This document shows positions 6,163 through 13,513 of a stretch of 17,469 nucleotides of DNA, one piece after another. Position 1 is the stretch's first letter, and the number at the start of each line of letters is the position of its first letter. Origin of the DNA: JBHPHI01 sp042569595 (GTDB taxonomy: Bacteria > Patescibacteriota > Microgenomatia > UBA1400 > 2-01-FULL-45-11). Position numbers and translations under genes: made by a program. The stretch lies in NCBI GenBank assembly GCA_042569595.1, contig JBHPHI010000019.1, forward strand, positions 1-17,469. The letters run 5' to 3'. The notes under the pieces are model-generated. The model saw only the letters and a list, made by a program, of their open reading frames with translations, was not told where the DNA came from and made no database searches.

Positions 6163-7234
6163 AGAGAGAATATATTGGGTGGTTTTGGCGGAAACCCCAG
6201 GAATAGGGCCAGTTACTTTTTTTGATCTGTTGGCGAAGTTTGACACTGCTGAGGCGGTTTGGAAGGCAACACCAGATGAGTTGAGGAAAAATGAGATATC
6301 TGAAAGAATCCGAAAACTACTCTTAAGAAGACGAAAATTAGTTGATCCAAAAAGACACATAAGCGTTTTGGCTAGGCGAGGAGTTGAGGTGGTGACCATG
6401 ATGGATCCTGAATATCCCCAACATCTACTTGGGATAAATAAGTCTCCTCCAGTGTTATTTGTTCGAGGTAGGTTATTGCCAGAAGACAATAACTCTTTGG
6501 CTGTAGTGGGGACGAGAAAGCCCACTTCCTATGGAAGAAATGCAACTGAAAAGTTGGTTTCTGATCTGGTGAGTTCAGGATTAACCATAGTGTCTGGTCT
6601 TGCGAGGGGAATAGATGGAATTGCACACAGAACTGCGTTGGACCTTGGTGGTAGAACAGTAGCATTTCTAGGAGGCGGAATCGATAATATATATCCTTCG
6701 GAGCATAAGGTTTTGGCTGAAAAAATAGTGAAAAATGGAGCATTAATAAGTGAATTTCCCCCTGGTTTCCAGCCAAGTAGGGGAAATTTTCCAGCTAGAA
6801 ACAGATTAATTTCTGGAATGAGTTTGGGTGTTTTGGTGGTAGAAGGTTTGTCTAAGAGTGGAACAAAACATACAGTAAATCATGCATTAAGTCAGGGAAA
6901 ACCTGTATTTGCTGTGCCAGGGCCAATTACTTCAAAAATGAGCGATGCTCCTATGGATATGATTTCAGATGGTGCGCATATGGTGAGAAAAGCAGAAGAT
7001 ATTTTGAAAGTATTGGGTGTGGACGGGAACATGGGAGGCGATAAGCAGAAGCAAGTTGAGTTTGAGAATGATACTGAAAAAATCATATATTCTCTAATAG
7101 AAAATGAGCCTTTGAGTGGCGATGAAATAATAAGATTGAGCAATTTTAATCCCCAAGAAACAATGACCACTTTATCGATGATGGAGCTTAAGGGAATGAT
7201 AAAAAACGTTGGCGGTGAATATTTGAAAAGTTGA
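6152..7234 (+). CDS. dprA: DNA-processing protein DprA
   Basis: DprA binds incoming single-stranded DNA during natural transformation and loads RecA. The 360-aa protein has an N-terminal helical, HhH/SAM-like region (LAETPGIGPVTFFDLLAKF), the Rossmann-like core (VVGTRKPTSYG at 118-128, SGLARGIDGIAHRTALD at 148-164, FLGGGIDNIYPSEH at 172-185, NFPARNRLISG at 212-222) and a C-terminal winged-helix DML1-type domain (about 306-360). GTG at 6152 is the likely start: GAGGAG (6139-6144) is 7 nt upstream, and it overlaps mrdA by only 11 nt. The TTG at 6137 would begin 2 nt upstream of that ribosome-binding site. Its place at the end of the mreCD-mrdA operon implies co-expression of uptake-DNA handling with wall growth. 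Confidence 0.94.
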   Translation: MENKERIYWVVLAETPGIGPVTFFDLLAKFDTAEAVWKATPDELRKNEISERIRKLLLRRRKLVDPKRHISVLARRGVEVVTMMDPEYPQHLLGINKSPPVLFVRGRLLPEDNNSLAVVGTRKPTSYGRNATEKLVSDLVSSGLTIVSGLARGIDGIAHRTALDLGGRTVAFLGGGIDNIYPSEHKVLAEKIVKNGALISEFPPGFQPSRGNFPARNRLISGMSLGVLVVEGLSKSGTKHTVNHALSQGKPVFAVPGPITSKMSDAPMDMISDGAHMVRKAEDILKVLGVDGNMGGDKQKQVEFENDTEKIIYSLIENEPLSGDEIIRLSNFNPQETMTTLSMMELKGMIKNVGGEYLKS

Positions 7235-7302
7235 CAAGTAGAGTATGATAGGAAGCTGACGTTGGTGACGCCTTTATAAATTTTGTGATAGGGTAATTAA
7301 AT

Positions 7303-9279
7303 ATGAAACTTGTGATTGTTGAGTCTCCTACCAAAGCTAGAAAGTTGAGTGAGTACCTAGGAAAGGGTTTTGATGTTCAAGCTAGTATGGGACACATTAG
7401 AGATCTGCCGAAAAGTAAGTTGGGAGTGGATGTAAATAAAAATTTTGAACCTGAGTACATTTTGGTAAAAGGCAAAGGTGAAGTAATAAAGAAACTGAAG
7501 GCTTCTGCTAAAAAATCAGAATCGATCTATCTTGCTATGGATCCTGATCGAGAAGGAGAAGCTATTGCTTGGCATGTAAGATTTGCCCTAGGAGATGGAA
7601 AAGGAACAGATAAAAAATTTAAGAGAGTAACTTTCAATGAAATAACCAAAGAGGCAATTTTGTCATCTATGGACGAGCCAGGAGATATTGATATTGATTT
7701 GGTAGATGCTCAGCAAGCCAGAAGAATAGTGGATCGTTTGGTAGGATACACGCTTTCACCAGTTTTGTGGAAAAAGGTAAGAAGAGGTCTTTCTGCGGGT
7801 AGAGTTCAGTCTGTAGCGCTTAGGTTGGTAGTTGAAAAGGAAGAAGAGATTGATGCCTTTAAACCTCAAGAATATTGGGATATTTTGGTGGATTTGCTTT
7901 CAAAAAAGAATAAATTTGGAGCAAGCTTACATGCAATAGATGGAGAAAAGGCTCCAAAAGATGGCTTTTTAATTAACTCTGAAAAACAGGCCGAAAAAGT
8001 TACAAAAGACTTGAAAAAAGCAGATTACGTAGTTAAGTTCATTCAAAGGAGAGAGAGAAAAATAAAGCCTTACGCTCCATTTACTACAAGCACTCTCCAG
8101 CAGGCAGCGGCGAATATGTACGGCTGGTCTGCAAAGCAAACCATGGCAACAGCACAAAAGCTATATGAAGAAGGAGCCATTACTTATCACAGAACTGATT
8201 CATTAAACATGTCGAAGTCAGCTATAAGTGCGGCAAGAAAGTTGATTGAAAAAGAGTATGGAAAAGAGTATTTACCTGAGAAATCTGTGCTTTATCAGAC
8301 GAAAAGTAAGGGTGCGCAGGAGGCTCATGAGGCTATAAGACCAACAGACATGACAAAGTCTGAAATTAATCCGGTTCACAAGATGACAAGTCAACATACC
8401 AAGCTATACGCTTTGATTTGGAGAAGAGCTGTTGCTTCTCAGATGGTGGCGGCAGTTTATGATGCCACAACAATTGCAATTGAGGCCAAAAAAGACAAGA
8501 AAACATATGACTTGAAAACAGTAGGGTCTATTCGAAAGTTTGATGGCTGGAGAAAGTTGTTTAAGAGACTTAAAGACGATGTGATTTTGCCAGAGTTAAC
8601 TGAAGGAGAAAAGCTTAAATACAAAGACCTGACTTTTGATCAGAAATTTACTCAGCCACCAGCCAGATATAACGATGCAGGCTTGATAAAGGCTTTGGAG
8701 GAAAGAGGAATTGGAAGACCAAGCACTTACGCGCCAACTATTAGCACAATAATCGCTCGAGGATATGTAGAGAGAAAAGAAAAAAGATTTCATCCCACTG
8801 TGGTAGGAAAGACGGTAATTAAGTTTTTGAAGAAGAATTTTAAGGACATAATTGATTATGATTTTACAGCTGAAATGGAAGAAGATTTGGATAGAGTGGC
8901 CAGAGGTGAAAAGAAATGGAAGCCACTTACTGGTGAGTTTTGGAAACCTTTTAAGAAAAAAATTGATGAAGTTGAAAAAAATGCAAAAAGGGTGGGAATA
9001 CCTGTAGAGAAGACTGGTGAGAAGTGTCCGGATTGCAAAAAAGGCGATAAAGTGATTCGAACTGGGAGATTTGGCAAGTTTTATAGCTGTAGCACCTTTC
9101 CCGAGTGTAAGTTCACTGACACTTATACAGAGACCGTGGATGGAATGAAATGCGAGAAGTGTAAAAAAGGCGATGTGGTAGTAAAGAGAACCAGGAAAGG
9201 CAGGTCTTTTTATGGATGCAGTGAGTATCCGAAGTGTGATTGGGCGAGCTGGAGTAAGCCAACCAAGAAGAAAGAATAG
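7303..9279 (+). CDS. topA: DNA topoisomerase I (type IA)
   Basis: TopA relaxes negative supercoils by transient cleavage of one strand. The 658-aa protein opens with the Toprim domain (VIVESPTKARKL, and acidic triad D80-P-D82-R-E84-G-E). The active-site tyrosine follows in ITY295HRTDS, and the typical RPTDM and GIGRPSTYAP motifs are present. Two complete C4 zinc ribbons end it: C575/C578/C596/C602 and C617/C620/C639/C645. It is shorter than Escherichia coli TopA (865 aa), with fewer C-terminal zinc and non-zinc repeats, a common compact form. The site before the ATG is weak (AGGG at 7290-7293). It lies 68 nt after dprA, and TATGAT at 7244-7249 may be a local -10. Confidence 0.96.
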   Translation: MKLVIVESPTKARKLSEYLGKGFDVQASMGHIRDLPKSKLGVDVNKNFEPEYILVKGKGEVIKKLKASAKKSESIYLAMDPDREGEAIAWHVRFALGDGKGTDKKFKRVTFNEITKEAILSSMDEPGDIDIDLVDAQQARRIVDRLVGYTLSPVLWKKVRRGLSAGRVQSVALRLVVEKEEEIDAFKPQEYWDILVDLLSKKNKFGASLHAIDGEKAPKDGFLINSEKQAEKVTKDLKKADYVVKFIQRRERKIKPYAPFTTSTLQQAAANMYGWSAKQTMATAQKLYEEGAITYHRTDSLNMSKSAISAARKLIEKEYGKEYLPEKSVLYQTKSKGAQEAHEAIRPTDMTKSEINPVHKMTSQHTKLYALIWRRAVASQMVAAVYDATTIAIEAKKDKKTYDLKTVGSIRKFDGWRKLFKRLKDDVILPELTEGEKLKYKDLTFDQKFTQPPARYNDAGLIKALEERGIGRPSTYAPTISTIIARGYVERKEKRFHPTVVGKTVIKFLKKNFKDIIDYDFTAEMEEDLDRVARGEKKWKPLTGEFWKPFKKKIDEVEKNAKRVGIPVEKTGEKCPDCKKGDKVIRTGRFGKFYSCSTFPECKFTDTYTETVDGMKCEKCKKGDVVVKRTRKGRSFYGCSEYPKCDWASWSKPTKKKE

Positions 9280-9283
9280 TTTG

Positions 9284-9312
9284 TTGTCACGGTAATAATT
9301 TGTTGATACTAT
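9284..9312 (+). promoter_or_regulatory. Promoter for dcd giving a nearly leaderless mRNA
   Basis: TTGTCA (9284-9289), an exact 17-bp spacer and TACTAT (9307-9312) place transcription start near 9319, about 3-4 nt before the dcd ATG (9323). No Shine-Dalgarno is present, consistent with leaderless initiation. Confidence 0.6.
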
Positions 9313-9322
9313 CCCATTAGTT

Positions 9323-9877
9323 ATGTTTTTAGCTGACAAAGATATCGTTGAGGCGATAAAGACAAAGAGAGTAAAGATGTCTCCCTACAAGAGGGATCAG
9401 GTCGGTTCTGTAGCGTATGATTTGAGGCTCCACAATAATTTTTTGGTGTTTCATAATCATTCAACTGCAGCGATTGATGTAAAAAAGCCTTTTGATGTGA
9501 CTGAGAGAAAGAAAGTAAGAAAAAATGGATGGTTTGTAATACATCCAGGAGAGTTTATTTTAGGTAGTACCCTTGAGGTAGTAGGCCTACCCGATGATTT
9601 GATAGGTATTTTGGAGGGGAGATCATCTCTTGGAAGACTGGGATTGATAGTTCACGCAACAGCTGGGATGGTAAAGCCTGGGTTTGTTGGTCATCTTACT
9701 CTTGAGATGAGCAATATTTCAAAACTCCCAATAAAGCTTTATCCAGGCATGAGAATAGGTCAAATTGCTTTCTCTGAAATGAAGTCTAAGGCAGATGCGA
9801 AAGAGAGTGAGCATACAAAAAGGTATCTAAACCAAGAAGCTCCAGCTGCTAGTAAGATTTGGAAAGATTTTTCGTAG
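9323..9877 (+). CDS. dcd: dCTP deaminase (possibly bifunctional dCTP deaminase/dUTPase)
   Basis: The family converts dCTP to dUTP, and in bifunctional members directly to dUMP, feeding thymidylate synthesis. The 184-aa protein has the trimeric dUTPase-like fold motifs: EGRSSLGRLGL (98-108, RSS phosphate-binding), HATAGMVKPGFVGHLTLEMSN (111-131) with the catalytic Glu as E128, and PGMRIGQIAF (141-150). In monofunctional enterobacterial Dcd the stretch after TA reads H-R-I-D-P-G-W. Here it is AGMVKPGF, closer to the TAG...GF form I associate with bifunctional enzymes, so dUMP production is plausible. A basic, Ala-rich C-terminal tail follows. It opens the nucleotide-metabolism block and is probably transcribed from its own promoter at 9284-9312. 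Confidence 0.9.
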   Translation: MFLADKDIVEAIKTKRVKMSPYKRDQVGSVAYDLRLHNNFLVFHNHSTAAIDVKKPFDVTERKKVRKNGWFVIHPGEFILGSTLEVVGLPDDLIGILEGRSSLGRLGLIVHATAGMVKPGFVGHLTLEMSNISKLPIKLYPGMRIGQIAFSEMKSKADAKESEHTKRYLNQEAPAASKIWKDFS

Positions 9878-9935
9878 TTACTTTTGTTTTCATTTTGCCT
9901 TTTGGTTAATGTGGTTGAGTAATATTTTTACCCTA

Positions 9936-9969
9936 GGTTTTTACCAAAACATGTACCCGAATAAAAACC
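9936..9969. repeat. 8-bp inverted repeat in the dcd downstream intergenic region
   Basis: GGTTTTTA (9936-9943) pairs with TAAAAACC (9962-9969) over an 18-nt loop. No T-run directly follows, so it is a poor terminator. It lies about 40 nt before the NrdR-like boxes and could be part of the same control region. The 259-nt gap 9878-10136 holds no gene. Confidence 0.4.
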
Positions 9970-10011
9970 GTACTAAAATTGTCTGCATTTTTACAGTTAG
10001 TTTTTACATTT

Positions 10012-10059
10012 ACACTATTTGTGGTGATTTTACTTCGAGACAAACACTATCTGTAGTGC
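10012..10059 (+). promoter_or_regulatory. Tandem NrdR-like operator boxes
   Basis: ACACTATTTGTGGTGA (10012-10027) and ACACTATCTGTAGTGC (10044-10059) are two copies of one 16-bp element. They match about 12 and 13 of 16 positions of the NrdR box as I remember it (acaCwAtATaTwGtgt). They are separated by 16 bp, start to start 32 bp (three helical turns), which is the spacing typical of paired NrdR boxes. NrdR is the ATP/dATP-sensing repressor of ribonucleotide reductase and related genes. Here the boxes precede the MazG/Maf-like gene; box 1 overlaps a possible -10 (TTTACA at 9990-9995, 17 bp, CACTAT at 10013-10018). Confidence 0.7.
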
Positions 10060-10079
10060 TTTGATGTAGAAAGTTGTAG

Positions 10080-10109
10080 TTGCAAAGGATAGTTCCTAAA
10101 GAGTATTTT
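10080..10109 (+). promoter_or_regulatory. Candidate promoter downstream of the NrdR-like boxes
   Basis: TTGCAA (10080-10085), an 18-bp spacer and TATTTT (10104-10109) predict a start near 10117 and a 20-nt leader without Shine-Dalgarno. The alternative, overlapping NrdR-like box 1, has equal merit from sequence alone. Confidence 0.3.
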
Positions 10110-10136
10110 TTAAAGGTTGTAAATTTTTGTTAATGA

Positions 10137-11570
10137 ATGTGGAATCCTGAAGATTTAAGTAAATACGAACCAGAAAATTCAAATAGTCTTAATCAACATT
10201 TTGGGCAAGATGAGTTTAGTTTATTGGACCTACATCCTTATTTAGTTGAGTTTCCAGGACTAGCTTCAGGATTTATTGCGCAAGCAGAGTTTATAAGAGA
10301 AAGACCGCTGGTTTTGGCCGCAGACAAGGCAGATTTTCAGAGAATGATGGATTATGCCGTTCAAGAGTTGGGAGAACATGACTTTGACAAAGTAAATGGT
10401 AATGGTACGAAACCAGAACTAACAGGGGAATTGGGAGACAGTATTGTTTTTTTGATGTCCATTGCAATTACCTCCTGGAATGATTTGTCTGAGGAGCAGA
10501 GAAGGACGGTTTTAGGAGGAACTAGGTTTGTTTTGGAAATGTACAAAGACTTCAAAAACACAAATTTAGAAAAAGGGGTTGTTGCTCAAGACTGGGATGA
10601 TGATGGTATTCAAAAGGAGATGGGCGGCACTATTGCTGGTTTAGTTGAGCACAAAAACAAGCCAAATTACCCCGCAGAATATATGCAAGATGAAAGCGGC
10701 ACGGATGAGGAGATTTTCAAAAGATTTGATGAGGTTGTCGGATGGTTTAAGATCTTAAGAGATGCCTATGGAGATAAGAGAACACTTCCAGCAGATTTTT
10801 TTAGCAAGCTTCCAAAAACTCCATACCCATCTGGAGTAACTCCAATATTGGGTAGAGAAAAATATGTAACTTCTTCTGCAATAAAAACTCCTATGGCGAA
10901 GAAGCTTGGAATGACTGTTGTAACGGGAAAGCTGGGGGATGATGTAGATGCTCGTGAGCAAAGATTTGACAGGGAAAACGGTTTTTCTGGAATAGTGCGT
11001 GACATTGGGACAATATATCCATTCTTAGTAACAGATCAAAAAGCTGAAGCTGTATCTGGAGTGGATGGGGATGGCCTGTTGGTTGTTTCCGATTCTATTT
11101 GGATACTTGGGGATATTGCGATTAATAAACCTAGACTCCCTGGAGATGCTAGAGAGTTTATGCAAGTTTTTGACAATGCTCGAGGAACAGATGATCCGCT
11201 GAGGACCTTAGCTGTTGTGTGCAGAATAGATCAGCATACTAGTGAAAAAAAGTGGTTTTCTGTTGAAGTCTGCTTAGGTCCCATAAGACAAGATATTGAC
11301 TTGGGAGGGCTGCATTCTCGGGCTTCTGCAAATGGAAGAGTTGCTGGTGGATACAATATTCCCTCAGCTTTGCAACACATGGTAAAGATAGATCACGCAG
11401 CATTGATTGTAAGAGATCATGGAGATCACAATATCCCTGTTTTTATTGAAGAAAATGGGCCAAAATCAATACTCGAACTACCAACCAGAAAAGGATCTAT
11501 ACATAAAGTGTCCACGAACACAGGCGTGGAAGCTCTGCATTTCGCTTCAGTAGGATTGTTGGGAAAATAG
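10137..11570 (+). CDS. Putative nucleotide-sanitising protein: MazG-like N-terminal region and Maf-like C-terminal domain
   Basis: The C-terminal half of this 477-aa protein (about 235-425) follows the order of Maf/YhdE nucleoside-triphosphate pyrophosphatases. It has VTSSAIKTPMAKKLGM (244-259, cf. Maf LASSSPRR...LLEQLG), KAEAV then LLVVSDSIWI (302-323; D319 where Maf has the metal-binding Asp of GADTVV), NKP (330-332) and AGGYNIPSALQHMVKID (403-419, cf. AGaYgIQG). The N-terminal half (about 60-210) is helical, with ELGDSIVFLMSI (98-109) resembling the ExxD helix of MazG-type pyrophosphatases; that part is weaker. The Arg pair of Maf motif 1 is missing, so substrate preference may differ. The gene is preceded by paired NrdR-like boxes and lies among deoxynucleotide genes, which fits a house-cleaning role. 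CDS is certain; function is inferred. Confidence 0.6.
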   Translation: MWNPEDLSKYEPENSNSLNQHFGQDEFSLLDLHPYLVEFPGLASGFIAQAEFIRERPLVLAADKADFQRMMDYAVQELGEHDFDKVNGNGTKPELTGELGDSIVFLMSIAITSWNDLSEEQRRTVLGGTRFVLEMYKDFKNTNLEKGVVAQDWDDDGIQKEMGGTIAGLVEHKNKPNYPAEYMQDESGTDEEIFKRFDEVVGWFKILRDAYGDKRTLPADFFSKLPKTPYPSGVTPILGREKYVTSSAIKTPMAKKLGMTVVTGKLGDDVDAREQRFDRENGFSGIVRDIGTIYPFLVTDQKAEAVSGVDGDGLLVVSDSIWILGDIAINKPRLPGDAREFMQVFDNARGTDDPLRTLAVVCRIDQHTSEKKWFSVEVCLGPIRQDIDLGGLHSRASANGRVAGGYNIPSALQHMVKIDHAALIVRDHGDHNIPVFIEENGPKSILELPTRKGSIHKVSTNTGVEALHFASVGLLGK

Positions 11571-11623
11571 ATAGTAATGAAATTATTGAAGATTGAAATC
11601 ATTAATTAATGTATATTTAAACT

Positions 11624-12274
11624 ATGAAAATTCCTGACTGGGTGAGAGAAATGAGAGCGATTGGTTGGGATCTTGATGGGACATTGTATGCTCCTAACAG
11701 CATTCCTTCTGAGGTAATTTCTGAAATGCAATTTAAAGCTGTAATGGAAGCAAATGAGTGGGATAGAGAGATGGCAGAAGAAGAGTTTAAAGAAAAATAT
11801 TCAGAGCTTGGTAGTCATACCAAAACTCTTACAGCCCTAAATGTAGATGGTCCTGGATTTTTTCAAAAGTTGTGGGATGAGCTGCCTCTTGAGGATTATA
11901 TCCGCCATGATAGCAAGATAACGGAAATTTTCTCCAGACTTTCTAGGCATAGGCACTTTATGGTGACAAATAGCAACACCATGGAGCAGGTGGAAAGAAA
12001 ACTGAAGCTTGTGGGGGTGTTGCCGTCCGTTTTTGAAAAAATTGTGACTACAGATAAACTGGATAAAGTAAAACCAGATCCTCAGCCATTTATGGAAGCT
12101 TTGAACGCAATGGCCCTTCAGCCAAAAAATGCTGTTTTTGTGGGTGATAGACTAACTACAGACATAAGAGGAGCTAGGAATGTTGGGATGAAATCTTGTA
12201 TGGTTTGGGGACAATCTCCGGAAGCTGACTTATCACTTCCGACAGTATATGACGTGGTGAATTATTTCCTTTAG
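11624..12274 (+). CDS. HAD-superfamily hydrolase, pyrimidine 5'-nucleotidase-like
   Basis: The 216-aa protein has all four HAD motifs: D16-L-D18-G-T (nucleophile and acid/base Asp), V-T115-N-S, K150-P-D-P, and G174-D175 with D180. The helical cap region (about 30-100: EEFKEKYSELGSHTKTLTAL, then FFQKLWDELPLEDYI and a single acidic DSKITEIF segment) follows the pattern of SDT1/PHM8-type pyrimidine 5'-nucleotidases. In those, a tyrosine-glycine motif and an LPL segment precede the second core half. Such enzymes dephosphorylate UMP/CMP/dUMP-type nucleotides. Phosphoglycolate phosphatase-like alternatives cannot be excluded. TATATT at 11612-11617 would give a leaderless transcript; no Shine-Dalgarno is visible. 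It sits 53 nt after the MazG/Maf-like gene, in a nucleotide-metabolism neighbourhood. Confidence 0.75.
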   Translation: MKIPDWVREMRAIGWDLDGTLYAPNSIPSEVISEMQFKAVMEANEWDREMAEEEFKEKYSELGSHTKTLTALNVDGPGFFQKLWDELPLEDYIRHDSKITEIFSRLSRHRHFMVTNSNTMEQVERKLKLVGVLPSVFEKIVTTDKLDKVKPDPQPFMEALNAMALQPKNAVFVGDRLTTDIRGARNVGMKSCMVWGQSPEADLSLPTVYDVVNYFL

Positions 12275-12304
12275 ATTCGACAGAATTTGACACGCTAGGT
12301 TACC

Positions 12305-13345
12305 ATGTATGGACCTAAAAATTACTTTTTTATTATGGGAAATCCGGAAACAAATGGAAATGGTATTGGGCTAGATCAAGTTAGTTATTTCATGGAAAAT
12401 GTAAACCTGCAAAAAATTTCAAGTGGAGCAACAGTAGATTGGGAAAGAATAGAACACGTTTTAGTTCATGAAATGAATATTACAATGGATAATTCTAGAG
12501 GAATGAGTATTGGTTCAGGATTGGGATTAAAACCACTTCGACAAACGGCTGAGCTTGGAATTCCAGTTGATTGTTTAGAGATTAATCCTAATGCCTTGCT
12601 TCAATCCATTAACCTATTTAACCAACTAAAAATTCCATTGAAAATGCCTCATGTATATTTTTTTGCAGATGACATTACACGACGAGCTGATGAAGTGGAT
12701 TTGAAACCACAGCCTTACACAATGAATGAAAACGAGGCAACAGGAGTGCTTGGCGAGATGTTGCGCGCTGGTGAAGCGACGTTGAATGGTGAGTTTTTGT
12801 CTCAAAATATTGTAAAGAAAGAAAAAGTTTATGATTTTATGATTGCTGAAGCTCTTTTTTGTAATGTAGTCGGAAGATCTCCGCTTGATAGAGCCATTAG
12901 GAATGTTGGGCGGATGTTAAAGCCTGGAGGAAGACTATTTGTAGCAGATTGCATAGACGCAAGAGATGAACATTTAGTGAGACCTATGCTGAGGCGAGAA
13001 GGTATGGGTTATGAGAAAGTTGAAGAATATGTTAGAGATTGGCAAGAGCGCTATAATAACAACGTTGAATTAGGAAAATTACTTGGAAAAAGAGTTGACT
13101 CGGGAACGTTTGTTGTGATGGAGCCTGGAGTTGGAAAAGAGCAAGAGCTTGCTAAGGCAAAAGTCTTAAAGTATCTTTATGATGAAAAAAAGGTTGAGAG
13201 ATGGGCAAGGCATTTTCGTATGGAATATTTTAGACAAAAGATGACAAACAATGGGTTGTCTATCTGTGAATTCGAGCCAATAGTTTGGAGATCTAGAACT
13301 GGATTACCTATTGCTGGATTTAGAGCGGAATTTGAAAAAGTATAG
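12305..13345 (+). CDS. Class I SAM-dependent methyltransferase, substrate unknown
   Basis: The 346-aa protein has a Rossmann methyltransferase core: motif I SIGSGLGLKPL (68-78), acidic residue at the end of strand 2 (CLEINP, E92), FFADDI (119-124) with an acidic pair, strand 4 VYDFMIAEALFCNVVG (175-190) and LKPGGRLFVAD (205-215). A 45-residue insertion (about 125-170) separates the third and fourth strands. A C-terminal helical extension (about 225-346), rich in Arg, Lys and Tyr, may bind the substrate. The N-terminal 60 residues do not resemble a familiar domain. No Shine-Dalgarno precedes ATG 12305, and the gap to the HAD gene is 30 nt. Neither domain make-up nor context fixes the target; a nucleotide, RNA or natural product substrate are all possible. 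Confidence 0.75.
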   Translation: MYGPKNYFFIMGNPETNGNGIGLDQVSYFMENVNLQKISSGATVDWERIEHVLVHEMNITMDNSRGMSIGSGLGLKPLRQTAELGIPVDCLEINPNALLQSINLFNQLKIPLKMPHVYFFADDITRRADEVDLKPQPYTMNENEATGVLGEMLRAGEATLNGEFLSQNIVKKEKVYDFMIAEALFCNVVGRSPLDRAIRNVGRMLKPGGRLFVADCIDARDEHLVRPMLRREGMGYEKVEEYVRDWQERYNNNVELGKLLGKRVDSGTFVVMEPGVGKEQELAKAKVLKYLYDEKKVERWARHFRMEYFRQKMTNNGLSICEFEPIVWRSRTGLPIAGFRAEFEKV

Positions 13346-13358
13346 AACATTCACTTTG

Positions 13359-13388
13359 TTGCGAGCTTGATGCATATGCGTCTCTAAT
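13359..13388 (+). promoter_or_regulatory. Candidate promoter for the tri-kinase leader RNA
   Basis: TTGCGA (13359-13364), an 18-bp spacer and TCTAAT (13383-13388) predict a start near 13395. That gives a roughly 130-nt leader containing three possible hairpins before the kinase gene. Confidence 0.4.
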
Positions 13389-13391
13389 TCA

Positions 13392-13513
13392 CTTAGGTTC
13401 CTAGCTCTAAGCAAACAAATGACCCATTTAGATATTGTTTGTCTGGTTGTGTGGAGTGATGCTTCTTGGATATTATGGTTGAGACCTGCCCCGCTATTAA
13501 GTGGGTTTTTTTT
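13392..13513 (+). promoter_or_regulatory. Structured leader ending in a terminator next to the kinase RBS (possible attenuator)
   Basis: Three hairpins can be drawn: CTTAG/CTAAG (13392-13396 with 13407-13411), CAAACAA/TTGTTTG (13412-13418 with 13435-13441) and the terminator-like CCCGC/GTGGG (13490-13494 with 13501-13505, one G-T pair). The last is followed by eight T (13506-13513). The T-run runs directly into the GGAG of the kinase gene. An in-frame upstream ATG at 13419 also exists, but it has no Shine-Dalgarno and runs through the hairpin. Confidence 0.45.
13490..13513 (+). terminator. Intrinsic terminator or attenuator before the tri-kinase gene
   Basis: A 5-bp stem CCCGC/GTGGG with a 6-nt loop (TATTAA) and an eight-T tract. 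It may simply end the methyltransferase transcript. However, GGAG at 13514-13517 begins at the very next base, so there is no room for a promoter between it and the kinase gene. Transcription of that gene must pass through it. Confidence 0.65.

Noticed and set aside
6070..6776. Minus-strand frames opposite mrdA and dprA
   Set aside because: They mirror strongly conserved PBP2 and DprA coding sequence, lack start signals and show no domain; best explained as frame shadows.
7231..7249. TTGACA and TATGAT near the dprA stop as a topA promoter
   Set aside because: The two boxes are only 7 bp apart, so they cannot act together as -35 and -10; TTGACA overlaps the TGA stop by chance. The TATGAT alone may still be a -10.
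8596..9339. 247-aa open frame on the minus strand inside topA
   Set aside because: It lies opposite a fully conserved topA with both zinc ribbons intact. Its product has a shadow-like composition (many Ser, Phe, Leu) and no ribosome binding site or recognisable domain.
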